From Smithella sp. (GTDB taxonomy: Bacteria; Desulfobacterota; Syntrophia; Syntrophales; Smithellaceae), in the NCBI GenBank assembly GCA_012797505.1, contig JAAZOZ010000362.1:1-9111 (forward strand): a stretch of DNA of 9,111 nt, in the 5' to 3' direction. Made by a program: the position numbers and the translations under genes. Numbering within the stretch: the first letter of the stretch is position 1; the number at the start of each line of letters is the position of its first letter. The notes under the pieces are model-generated. The model ran no database searches. It was not told the DNA's origin and saw nothing but the letters and a program-made list of their open reading frames with translations. Of this stretch, positions 1-5,923 are shown one piece after another.

Positions 1-1
1 A

Positions 2-412
2 TTTGCGCTGGGCAGCAAAGAACTGATTGATGGAATTATCCGGGTTAAAGATTCAGTCAATTCCTACACCGTTGACCGTCTGGCCCAGGCAGGCGCCCGG
101 GAAGCCATCCGGGACGACGCGTATTTTCAGGAAACCAAATCAAAGATCATCCGCACCCGTGACCGGGTATCGTCCCGGCTGGGAAATTTCGGCTTCCGGG
201 TTCTTCCGTCGCAGGCCAACTTTCTGTTTGTCAGCCACCCGCAAACCCCCGCACGGGTTCTCTTCCAAAAGTTGAGGGAGCAGGGGATTCTCGTGCGCTT
301 TTTCGACAGGCCCGGAATCGATAATTTCCTCCGGGTGAGCATCGGAACGGACGGGGAAATGGACCTCTTTCTCGAGGCCGTCGCCCGGATCTGCGAAAAG
401 CCCGCCCAATGA
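2..412 (+). CDS. hisC: Histidinol-phosphate aminotransferase, C-terminal part
   Basis: This is the last 136 residues of a fold-type I PLP aminotransferase; the gene starts upstream of the window. HisC transfers an amino group from glutamate to imidazole-acetol phosphate to give L-histidinol phosphate, a late step of cytoplasmic histidine synthesis. Seen directly: the frame opens at FALGSKELIDGI, the segment that normally follows the PLP lysine loop, continues with VNSYTVDRLAQAGA, then SQANFLFV, and ends with FLRVSIGTDGEMDLFLEAV, which carries the Arg that binds the substrate carboxylate in this family. The PLP lysine itself lies off the left edge. The gene ends in TGA at 410-412, and the next gene begins 42 nt later on the same strand, so the two are probably co-transcribed. 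Broad-specificity aromatic aminotransferases share this tail, so the exact substrate is less certain than the family. Confidence 0.85.
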   Translation, partial: FALGSKELIDGIIRVKDSVNSYTVDRLAQAGAREAIRDDAYFQETKSKIIRTRDRVSSRLGNFGFRVLPSQANFLFVSHPQTPARVLFQKLREQGILVRFFDRPGIDNFLRVSIGTDGEMDLFLEAVARICEKPAQ

Positions 413-454
413 TTTCGCCGGGCGCCGGTTCGATTTCAAGAAAGGAGAAAAGCA

Positions 455-832
455 ATGTCTCTGACGATCCGCATGGAAACCAAAAGGCCCGGGTTCTGGT
501 TTGTTTCGCTCATCGGACGGCTTGACCAGACGACCGCCGAAGAATGCGACGCAAAAGTCTCCTCGCTTCTGAACCCCGAGACCAGGGCAGTCGTTTTCGA
601 CATGACCGGCCTGAATTATATCAGCAGCATGGGGTTGCGCATCATTTTGAAAACGAGGCGGTTTATGTCCGGCCAGGGCGGCGCCGTTTACATGATGAAT
701 GTGCAGCCGCAAATCGAGAAGGTGTTTGAGATTGCCAACCTGCTGCAGGGAATGAGGCTGTTTGCCGACACAAAGGAAGCCGACGAGTATTTTGACGCCA
801 TCCAGAAAAGCGTTTTGGAATCCTCAACGTGA
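455..832 (+). CDS. STAS-domain protein, anti-sigma factor antagonist-like
   Basis: A single STAS domain of 125 residues, the usual size for SpoIIAA/RsbV-type anti-sigma factor antagonists, which bind a GHKL-kinase anti-sigma factor when unphosphorylated. Seen directly: a beta-rich start (GFWFVSLIGRLDQTTAEE), the core VVFDMTGLNYISSMGLRIIL at about residues 46-65, and a C-terminal helix region. Ser58 is in the S-x-G-L position that is phosphorylated in SpoIIAA and RsbV. The start is fixed by an AAGGAG ribosome site at 442-447, seven bases before the ATG. It follows hisC by 42 nt and converges on the cyclase gene. No anti-sigma kinase or PP2C phosphatase is visible nearby, so its partner must be elsewhere. 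STAS proteins of this class also act outside sigma control, for example in chemosensory or secretion systems, so the role is open. Confidence 0.88.
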   Translation: MSLTIRMETKRPGFWFVSLIGRLDQTTAEECDAKVSSLLNPETRAVVFDMTGLNYISSMGLRIILKTRRFMSGQGGAVYMMNVQPQIEKVFEIANLLQGMRLFADTKEADEYFDAIQKSVLESST

Positions 833-861
833 AGCCACAAACGCCTCTTTTCGCGAGCTTG

Positions 862-887
862 CCCCGCATCGCGCCGGGGATATTTTT
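862..887 (+). terminator. Candidate rho-independent terminator after the STAS gene
   Basis: A CCCCG stem arm (862-866) pairs with CGGGG (875-879) around an eight-base loop and is followed by a T-rich run ending at 887. It lies 30 nt after the STAS stop and just before the convergent cyclase stop. The stem is only five base pairs, so the strength is doubtful. An overlapping alternative pairing (GCGCCGG at 71-77 past 800 with CCGGTGCGC further right) could serve either direction. Confidence 0.4.
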
Positions 888-896
888 CCGGTGCGC

Positions 897-3164
897 TTAC
901 TTTGACGTCATGACAAAGACGCCGTCCCATTCGCCGGACGGCGGATTTTTTTTCATATATTCGCACCGGTCGATATACATTTGAGAAAGCTGATCGCCGC
1001 CGTTTATGGACAATCCGCGCCGGAACGCCTCCATCGCCCTGTCCCATTGCCCCTTCTGATAGCAGTCCAGACCGTGCGAAAAATGATGGATGACGTCCAT
1101 GAGGCCGGGATACGTTTCTTCGGTGTGGTAATCGAGCACTTCGTAGATGTTCACGGGCTCTGTCTTTCCCTTGACCACCACCCGGTCCACCTTCCGCATG
1201 CGGTACGTGCCCTTCAGTTTGCGGTGCGTGTTTTCGCTGATCAGGATGGACGCGTGATACTGTTTGCAGGCGGATTCCAGACGCGAGGCCAGATTCACGC
1301 CGTCGCCGATGACCGTATAATCCGTGCGTTTCGGTGAACCGATGTTTCCGGAGACGATGGTGTCCGTGTTCAGGCCGATCCCGATCCGGACCGGCTTTTT
1401 GCCCTGTTCGGCGCGCTTTTGGTTCCATTCCCGGAGGCTGGTGATCATAGAGATGGCTGCCCGCACGGCGCGGTCTTCGTCATCGTCATGGGCGAAAGGA
1501 ATGCCGAAAGCCGCCATGATGGCGTCTCCGATGAATTTATCCAGGATGCCGCCCTGTTTCTGAATGCAGTCCACCATCAGCGTAAAGTACTCGTTGAGCA
1601 GGGCGACGGTGCCCTGGGCTCCCAGCTCCTCCGTCAGCGTAGTAAAGCCGCGGATGTCGGAAAACAGGATCGTGGCCGTCAGGCTTTTGCCTCCCATGAA
1701 ATCATCCGTGCAGTCCATGATCTGATCGGTGAGCGCCGGATCGATATACCGGGACATGGTGGACTTCATGCGCTTCTCGCTCGAGATGTCCTCGATGACG
1801 ATCATCGTGCCCAGCTTCTTTTTCTCCACGCTGAGGAGGGGAAGAACCGTCAGATTGACGGACAGACGGTTGTTTCCGAATTCCAGGTCTGCGTCCATAA
1901 TGACGTCCTGCGTCTGCGTTTTCTCCACCTTGTCGATCTTTTCCAGCACCCAGGCATTGACGCCGGCAAAGAATTCCTCCACCCTGCGATTCAGAATCTC
2001 CGGTGCGGCGACTTTCAGAATTCGAAGGCCCGCCGCGTTGCAGGTGATGATTTTCCCGTCTTCGCCAAGCGTGATCACGCCGTTGGACATGCTTTCCAGC
2101 ATACCCTCGTTGTAGTTCTTCATGTTCTGGACATCATCGAAGAGTTTGGCATTTTCCAGGGCGATGGCGACCTGCGCGGTGAAGGCCTTGAGGCGCATTT
2201 CATCTTCCTTGGTGAACGGTCCACCCCGCTTGTTCAGGACCTGCGTGACGCCGATGATTTTCCCCGCCTTGTTGGTCACCGGCGTACAGAGAATAGAGCG
2301 GGTAAAAAAGCCGGTCTGTTTGTCAAACGAGGGATTGAAGCGCAAATCGGCGTAGGCGTGGGGGATATTGATGGTTTCCCCCGTCCGGAATACCGCCCCC
2401 GCGATGCCGACGCTGTTGGGGAAGCGGATTTCGGTTGTCCCGAGTCCCTCGCCCAGCCTGGAGTACAGCTCGTTGGTTTTTTCATCATTCAGAAAAAGGG
2501 TGGAGCGTTCGGCGTCCAGCATCCGCATGGCTTCCGACATGACCTTGCGCAGGAGTGTGCCCAGGTTGATTTCGGAGGTCGCTTCGGCCACCACGTCAAA
2601 AAACGCCATTTCCTTCGAGCGGAATTTGTTCATCCGCTCCGTAAAGATGGTGCTTTGCAGCGCGATGGCGGCCTGCGTGGCGATCGCTTCGAGAAGCATT
2701 ACATCTTCTTCCGTGAAAGCCCCTTCCTTTTTGTTCAGGACCTGGGTGACGCCGATGATTTCGTTTTTGGCTGCCTTGATTGGAACGCAGAGAATTGATT
2801 TGGTGACATAGCCTGTTTTTTCATCCACGGATTTGTTGAAGCGCTCGTCGCTGTATGCGTCCGGAATGATCAGGCTCTTTCCTGTCTGGAAAACCGCGCC
2901 CGCGATGCCGCTGGTGTTGAGCAGCCGGATTTCCCGGTGGAAATTTCCCTGCGCCACCCGGGAGTATAATTCGCCGGTTTCCGCATCGTTGAGAAAAATC
3001 GTTCCCCGGTCCGCGCCCAGTTCGGTCGTGGTGATTTTCATCAATTCGTCCAGGATGTCGTTCAAGGTTTCCAGCGCCGCCACTTTTCGCGGAACGTCCA
3101 GCAGCGTTTGCAGCTTCTTTGCGTTCAGGTGCTTTACCATTGATTTATTCCGGGAGTTATTCAT
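897..3164 (-). CDS. GAF-GAF-PAS class III adenylate/guanylate cyclase
   Basis: A soluble 755-residue sensor cyclase making a cyclic nucleotide, predicted cAMP from ATP. Domains in order: GAF 1 at about residues 30-175, GAF 2 at about 195-342 (the two are similar to each other, sharing SGIAGAVFQTG / VGIAGAVFRTG and IIGVTQVLNK), PAS at about 350-460, catalytic domain at about 490-680, and a helical TPR-like tail at 690-740. The catalytic residues are present: metal-binding Asp503 (FSDIRGF) and Asp547 (FIGDAIMAAFG), purine-recognising Lys543 and Thr617, and Asn624 and Arg628 in VNLASRLE. Lys plus Thr is the pairing known from cyanobacterial CyaC-type adenylate cyclases, which favours ATP over GTP. 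There are no membrane segments. The ATG overlaps the stop of the upstream coiled-coil gene by eight bases, so translation is likely coupled. An internal ATG at codon 9 is an alternative start. The GAF ligand cannot be read from sequence. Confidence 0.93.
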   Translation of the reverse strand: MNNSRNKSMVKHLNAKKLQTLLDVPRKVAALETLNDILDELMKITTTELGADRGTIFLNDAETGELYSRVAQGNFHREIRLLNTSGIAGAVFQTGKSLIIPDAYSDERFNKSVDEKTGYVTKSILCVPIKAAKNEIIGVTQVLNKKEGAFTEEDVMLLEAIATQAAIALQSTIFTERMNKFRSKEMAFFDVVAEATSEINLGTLLRKVMSEAMRMLDAERSTLFLNDEKTNELYSRLGEGLGTTEIRFPNSVGIAGAVFRTGETINIPHAYADLRFNPSFDKQTGFFTRSILCTPVTNKAGKIIGVTQVLNKRGGPFTKEDEMRLKAFTAQVAIALENAKLFDDVQNMKNYNEGMLESMSNGVITLGEDGKIITCNAAGLRILKVAAPEILNRRVEEFFAGVNAWVLEKIDKVEKTQTQDVIMDADLEFGNNRLSVNLTVLPLLSVEKKKLGTMIVIEDISSEKRMKSTMSRYIDPALTDQIMDCTDDFMGGKSLTATILFSDIRGFTTLTEELGAQGTVALLNEYFTLMVDCIQKQGGILDKFIGDAIMAAFGIPFAHDDDEDRAVRAAISMITSLREWNQKRAEQGKKPVRIGIGLNTDTIVSGNIGSPKRTDYTVIGDGVNLASRLESACKQYHASILISENTHRKLKGTYRMRKVDRVVVKGKTEPVNIYEVLDYHTEETYPGLMDVIHHFSHGLDCYQKGQWDRAMEAFRRGLSINGGDQLSQMYIDRCEYMKKNPPSGEWDGVFVMTSK

Positions 3165-3618
3165 CGGTTCCGGCCTTTGTGGTTGACGAATGATTAAAGG
3201 ACTCCAGACGGTCCCTCAAAACCTGGATGGTCTGGTGAAGCTGCTTCACTTCATCCTCATGCGTTTTGGTGATCGCTTCCATGTCCCGTTGGTGCGTGAT
3301 TTCCCGGCGCTCCAGCTCGTTGCGCAGGGTCGCGATCGTGTTCGTTAACTGCTTTTCCCTGTTGCCTGCAGCGGCCATGTTTTCCTGGGCCGCGCAATCC
3401 TTTTCATAGCAGGTGTTTTCCAACTGATCCCGCATGGCGGCAACGGCGGCGCGAAGCTGGGTGATCTCATCCTGGACCGCGTGGAGGGTTTTCTGCACAG
3501 CCTCCTCCCGGGCTGCTTCCAATTTTTCCATCTGCTCGCGCAGCGCGGCGATGCTTTGTTTCAGGTGCAGATTTTCTTTCTGCAGCGATAGTTCGTTCGT
3601 TTTCGGTTCCGTTCCCAT
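3157..3618 (-). CDS. Small coiled-coil protein co-transcribed with the cyclase
   Basis: A 153-residue hydrophilic protein, almost entirely predicted coiled coil. Heptad-like stretches run from about residue 10 to 60 (LQKENLHLKQSIAALREQME) and from 85 to 142, separated by a Cys/Ala-rich break (NTCYEKDCAAQENMAAAGN) around 68-86. It has no enzymatic motif, signal peptide or membrane segment, and I do not recognise a named family. The ATG at 3618 is chosen because GAGGT lies just upstream; an in-frame TTG at 3627 is a possible alternative. The stop overlaps the cyclase start by eight bases, so the two proteins are likely made together. A scaffold or dimerisation partner for the cyclase is a reasonable inference, not something the sequence proves. 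A good sigma-70 promoter lies immediately upstream. Confidence 0.8.
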   Translation of the reverse strand: MGTEPKTNELSLQKENLHLKQSIAALREQMEKLEAAREEAVQKTLHAVQDEITQLRAAVAAMRDQLENTCYEKDCAAQENMAAAGNREKQLTNTIATLRNELERREITHQRDMEAITKTHEDEVKQLHQTIQVLRDRLESFNHSSTTKAGTDE

Positions 3619-3659
3619 AGACCTCAATGCGGCGCGTTGCGTATTTAGCGTTGGCGCGC

Positions 3660-3689
3660 ATTATAGGGCCAATTTCTGCGTAATTTCAA
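3660..3689 (-). promoter_or_regulatory. Sigma-70 promoter for the coiled-coil/cyclase operon
   Basis: On the minus strand, TTGAAA (3689-3684), an 18-base spacer and a perfect TATAAT (3665-3660) stand about 40 bases before the coiled-coil ATG. The -35 box is overlapped by a dyad, ATTTCA-AC-TGAAAT (3683-3696), which could be an operator. Confidence 0.7.
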
Positions 3690-3726
3690 CTGAAATAAAT
3701 CAGGGGAACGGCCACCCGGTGTTTTC

Positions 3727-3755
3727 TTGACAGCGAAGAGGGGAGTCTCTATAAT
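3727..3755 (+). promoter_or_regulatory. Perfect consensus sigma-70 promoter for the 49-residue protein
   Basis: TTGACA (3727-3732), a 17-base spacer and TATAAT (3750-3755) match the consensus at all twelve positions with optimal spacing. Transcription would start near 3762, leaving a leader of about 38 bases containing AGGAGG before the ATG at 3800. It diverges from the cyclase-operon promoter, with about 37 bp between the two -35 boxes. Confidence 0.82.
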
Positions 3756-3799
3756 GCCGCCATCAAAAGCAGGATTTTCCATTATTGCAGGAGGTTGCC

Positions 3800-3949
3800 A
3801 TGCAGGGTCATATCATTACCACCGGGATTACATTCGGCACGGCGCTGGCCATCACCATCAGTTACAGCTACAATCATTCGGTGCTGTGGGCAATTTTCCA
3901 TGGGATTCTCTCGTGGGTTTACGTGATTTACCACGTTCTTTTCCATTGA
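3800..3949 (+). CDS. 49-residue membrane micro-protein
   Basis: A short reading frame, MQGHIITTGITFGTALAITI at its start and ending WVYVIYHVLFH. Two hydrophobic stretches (about residues 5-22 and 28-48) separated by SYSYNHS suggest a small hairpin membrane protein. The pattern of N-H-S followed by W-A-I-x-H-G-I and W-x-Y-V-I-Y resembles tiny uncharacterised proteins I have seen in many bacteria; that is recollection, not a search. Support for real expression is strong: a perfect sigma-70 promoter 45 bases upstream and a full AGGAGG (3789-3794) five bases before the ATG. A GCCGG/CCGGC hairpin (3954-3970) follows the stop by four bases, without a clear T-run. The function is unknown. It is transcribed away from the cyclase operon and toward the ligase gene, which has its own promoter. 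Confidence 0.78.
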   Translation: MQGHIITTGITFGTALAITISYSYNHSVLWAIFHGILSWVYVIYHVLFH

Positions 3950-4092
3950 TGCGGCCGGGCGCCAACCGGCATGACCAGCCCCGCCGAACAGAAGATAAGG
4001 ATCGAGGCCTTTTGTCTTTTACCCCGGATGCTGGATTTCGATTTCGCAGCCGGGATACTCACTTCCTCATTAAAAATGCGGTGAAGATATTC

Positions 4093-4121
4093 TTGACATC
4101 CATGACCGCGTTTTCTATGCT
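4093..4121 (+). promoter_or_regulatory. Sigma-70 promoter for the acyl-CoA synthetase
   Basis: TTGACA (4093-4098), a 17-base spacer and TATGCT (4116-4121) fit a sigma-70 promoter with a perfect -35 and a 4/6 -10. The start point would be near 4128, which leaves the ATG at 4134 almost leaderless and supports the ATG at 4155 as the true start. Confidence 0.65.
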
Positions 4122-4154
4122 TCCCCCGCAAAAATGCATCAGAAGGAAGAAAAA

Positions 4155-5786
4155 ATGCCTATTACAGAAATTCTTACCCGAAACGCCGCCCTGTACGGCG
4201 AAGAAATAAGCCTGGTGGAGATCAATCCCCAAATCAAAGAAGTCAAGGCAAGCTGGAAGGATTATGAGCTGGTCGAAACCAATCCGGAAAATCGCTATCG
4301 GCGGGAGATGACCTGGCGCGAGTTTGACGACAAGGCCAACCGCCTGGCCAACTTTCTCTTGCAACGAGGCCTGGAAAAGGGGTGCAAGGTCGGAATATTA
4401 CTGATGAACTGCCTGGAATGGCTGCCGGTCTATTTCGGTGTTCTCAAGACGGGCGCCATTGCCGTGCCGCTCAACTACCGCTATACGGAAGATGAAATCA
4501 AATACTGCCTGGAGTTGGCCGAGTGTGACGTTTTGATCTTCGGGCCGGAATTTACCCAGCGGATCGAGGCGATCCGCGAACAGATGCCGAATGTAAAACT
4601 CCGTCTGTTTGTGGGGCAGGACTGCCCTTCATTTGCCGAAAGCTATTACGCGCTCACCGCCTGCTGCTCCTCCGTGGCGCCCGGAATTCCGCTTTCCGAC
4701 ACGGACGACGCAGCCATCTATTTTTCATCCGGCACCACCGGTTTTCCCAAGGCGATCCTTCATGACCACCGCAGCCTGATGATGGCCTGTGAAGTGGAGA
4801 TGAACCATCACAGGCAGACGCGCGAAGATAATTTCCTGTGCATCCCGCCGCTGTATCACACCGGCGCGAAGATGCACTGGTTCGGGAGCTTCCTGGCCGG
4901 AAGCCGCGCGGTTTTGCTGCGCGGCGTCAAGCCGGAGTGGATCTTCCGGGCGGTGTCCGAGGAGCGGATCACGATTGTCTGGCTTCTGGTGCCGTGGGCG
5001 CAGGACATTCTGGACGCCATCGAGCGGGGAGACATTAAGCCGAAAGATTATCAGCTCGACCAATGGCGGCTGATGCACATCGGCGCGCAGCCGGTGCCGC
5101 CCAGCCTGGTCAAACGCTGGAAAGAACATTTTCCAAACCACGACTACGACACCAACTACGGCCTGTCGGAATCCATCGGTCCGGGCTGCGTTCATCTGGG
5201 CATGGAAAACATCCACAAAGTCGGCGCGATCGGAAAGGCCGGCTACCGGTGGGAAATCCGGATTGTGGATGAAAACGGCAACCCCGTGAAGCAGGGCGAG
5301 GTGGGCGAGCTTTGCGTCAAAGGGGACGGCGTGATGAAGTGTTACTACAACAACCCCGAAGCCACGGCCGAAATCCTGAAAGACGGCTGGCTGTTCACAG
5401 GCGACATGGCGAAGATGGATGAAGACGGCTTTGTCTATCTGGTGGACCGCAAGAAGGACGTTATCATTACGGGCGGTGAAAACATCTATCCGGTGCAGAT
5501 CGAAGACTTTTTGCGCACGCATGAAGCGATCAAGGATGCGGCGGTGATCGGGCTGCCCGACCATCGGCTGGGTGAAATCGTCGCGGCGGTCATCGAGCTG
5601 AAGCCGGGCTTTTCCAGCACGGAAGCCGAAATGGGAAAGTTTTGCGAGGCGCTGCCGCGCTACAAACGTCCGCGCAAAATCTTTTTTGAACAGGTGCCCC
5701 GCAATCCCACCGGAAAGATTGAAAAGCCGAAACTCCGCGAGAAGTACTTCTCCGGCAGTCTGGTCGAAGCGGAGACGGAGGGTTGA
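4155..5786 (+). CDS. AMP-forming acyl-CoA synthetase (class I adenylate-forming ligase)
   Basis: A full-length 543-residue cytoplasmic ligase that activates a carboxylic acid with ATP to an acyl-AMP and transfers it to CoA. Motifs seen: the P-loop YFSSGTTGFPKA (about residues 189-200), the adenine-binding YGLSES (335-340), TGD with Asp417 that binds the ribose hydroxyls, the hinge DRKKD near Arg432, GGENIYP, and the C-terminal catalytic lysine Lys521 in NPTGKIEKPKL. The ATG at 4155 is preferred over the in-frame ATG at 4134 because AAGGAA (4143-4148) lies six bases before it. The substrate cannot be read from sequence. Medium- or long-chain fatty acids and aromatic or alicyclic acids are all possible, and Desulfobacterota usually carry many such paralogues. 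It appears monocistronic, with its own promoter and a palindrome just after the stop. Confidence 0.93.
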   Translation: MPITEILTRNAALYGEEISLVEINPQIKEVKASWKDYELVETNPENRYRREMTWREFDDKANRLANFLLQRGLEKGCKVGILLMNCLEWLPVYFGVLKTGAIAVPLNYRYTEDEIKYCLELAECDVLIFGPEFTQRIEAIREQMPNVKLRLFVGQDCPSFAESYYALTACCSSVAPGIPLSDTDDAAIYFSSGTTGFPKAILHDHRSLMMACEVEMNHHRQTREDNFLCIPPLYHTGAKMHWFGSFLAGSRAVLLRGVKPEWIFRAVSEERITIVWLLVPWAQDILDAIERGDIKPKDYQLDQWRLMHIGAQPVPPSLVKRWKEHFPNHDYDTNYGLSESIGPGCVHLGMENIHKVGAIGKAGYRWEIRIVDENGNPVKQGEVGELCVKGDGVMKCYYNNPEATAEILKDGWLFTGDMAKMDEDGFVYLVDRKKDVIITGGENIYPVQIEDFLRTHEAIKDAAVIGLPDHRLGEIVAAVIELKPGFSSTEAEMGKFCEALPRYKRPRKIFFEQVPRNPTGKIEKPKLREKYFSGSLVEAETEG

Positions 5787-5795
5787 TCCATTGAA

Positions 5796-5811
5796 TCCCG
5801 CTGAAGCGGGA
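5796..5811. terminator. Short hairpin after the CoA ligase
   Basis: TCCCGCT and AGCGGGA form a seven-base-pair stem with a two-base centre, ten bases after the ligase stop. There is no T-run, so it may be a 3'-end stabiliser or a REP-type palindrome rather than an intrinsic terminator. Confidence 0.4.
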
Positions 5812-5826
5812 CGAGCGTTCATTCTC

Positions 5827-5885
5827 CGCAGCTTGCTGCGATATAAATGATGTTCATTTCATATCTCGACAGCTTGCTGCGAGAT
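5827..5885. repeat. REP-like palindrome cluster
   Basis: Two copies of the 13-mer CAGCTTGCTGCGA (5829-5841 and 5870-5882), 41 bp apart, are each the heart of a hairpin. Copy one forms CGCAGC-TT-GCTGCG (5827-5840). Copy two forms a longer stem (5863-5885) with ATCTCG/CGAGAT outside CAGC-TT-GCTG and one bulged A. Between them, GATATAAATGA and TCATTTCATATC (5840-5865) make a third imperfect stem with a TGT loop. Paired palindromes of this sort in an intergenic gap resemble REP/BIME elements mobilised by RAYT (TnpA-REP) transposases; the assignment is inference. Confidence 0.6.
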
Positions 5886-5923
5886 GGTTGATTTGACAGG
5901 AACTTCCTTTTTGCGAGGAGTCT

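Noticed and set aside
140..712. A 190-codon minus-strand frame across hisC and the STAS gene
   Set aside because: It is antisense to two recognisable genes and has no domain or ribosome site.
1419..2798. A long open frame (459 codons) on the plus strand opposite the cyclase
   Set aside because: It is antisense to a strongly supported multi-domain cyclase, its translation is rich in His/Arg/Asp without any recognisable domain, and it has no ribosome site. It is a by-product of the G+C-biased codon use of the real gene.
4134..4136. Upstream in-frame ATG of the CoA ligase
   Set aside because: It would fall almost at the predicted transcription start and has no ribosome site, while the ATG at 4155 has AAGGAA at ideal spacing.
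3727..4209. A 160-codon plus-strand frame spanning the micro-protein and the ligase promoter
   Set aside because: It begins inside the -35 box of the consensus promoter, so its start would not be transcribed, and it covers the 49-codon frame out of register. The ligase promoter and start also lie within it.
4725..5822. A 365-codon open frame on the minus strand inside the CoA ligase
   Set aside because: The opposite strand encodes all hallmark motifs of an adenylate-forming ligase; the antisense translation shows no motif and looks like codon-bias shadow.
5829..5882. Possible CRISPR or tandem repeat from the duplicated 13-mer
   Set aside because: There are only two copies, they are palindromic throughout, and no regular spacer array follows; REP-type palindromes fit better.
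5893..5898. TTGACA as -35 of a diguanylate cyclase promoter
   Set aside because: No acceptable -10 lies 16-18 bases downstream; that position holds the ribosome site and start codon.
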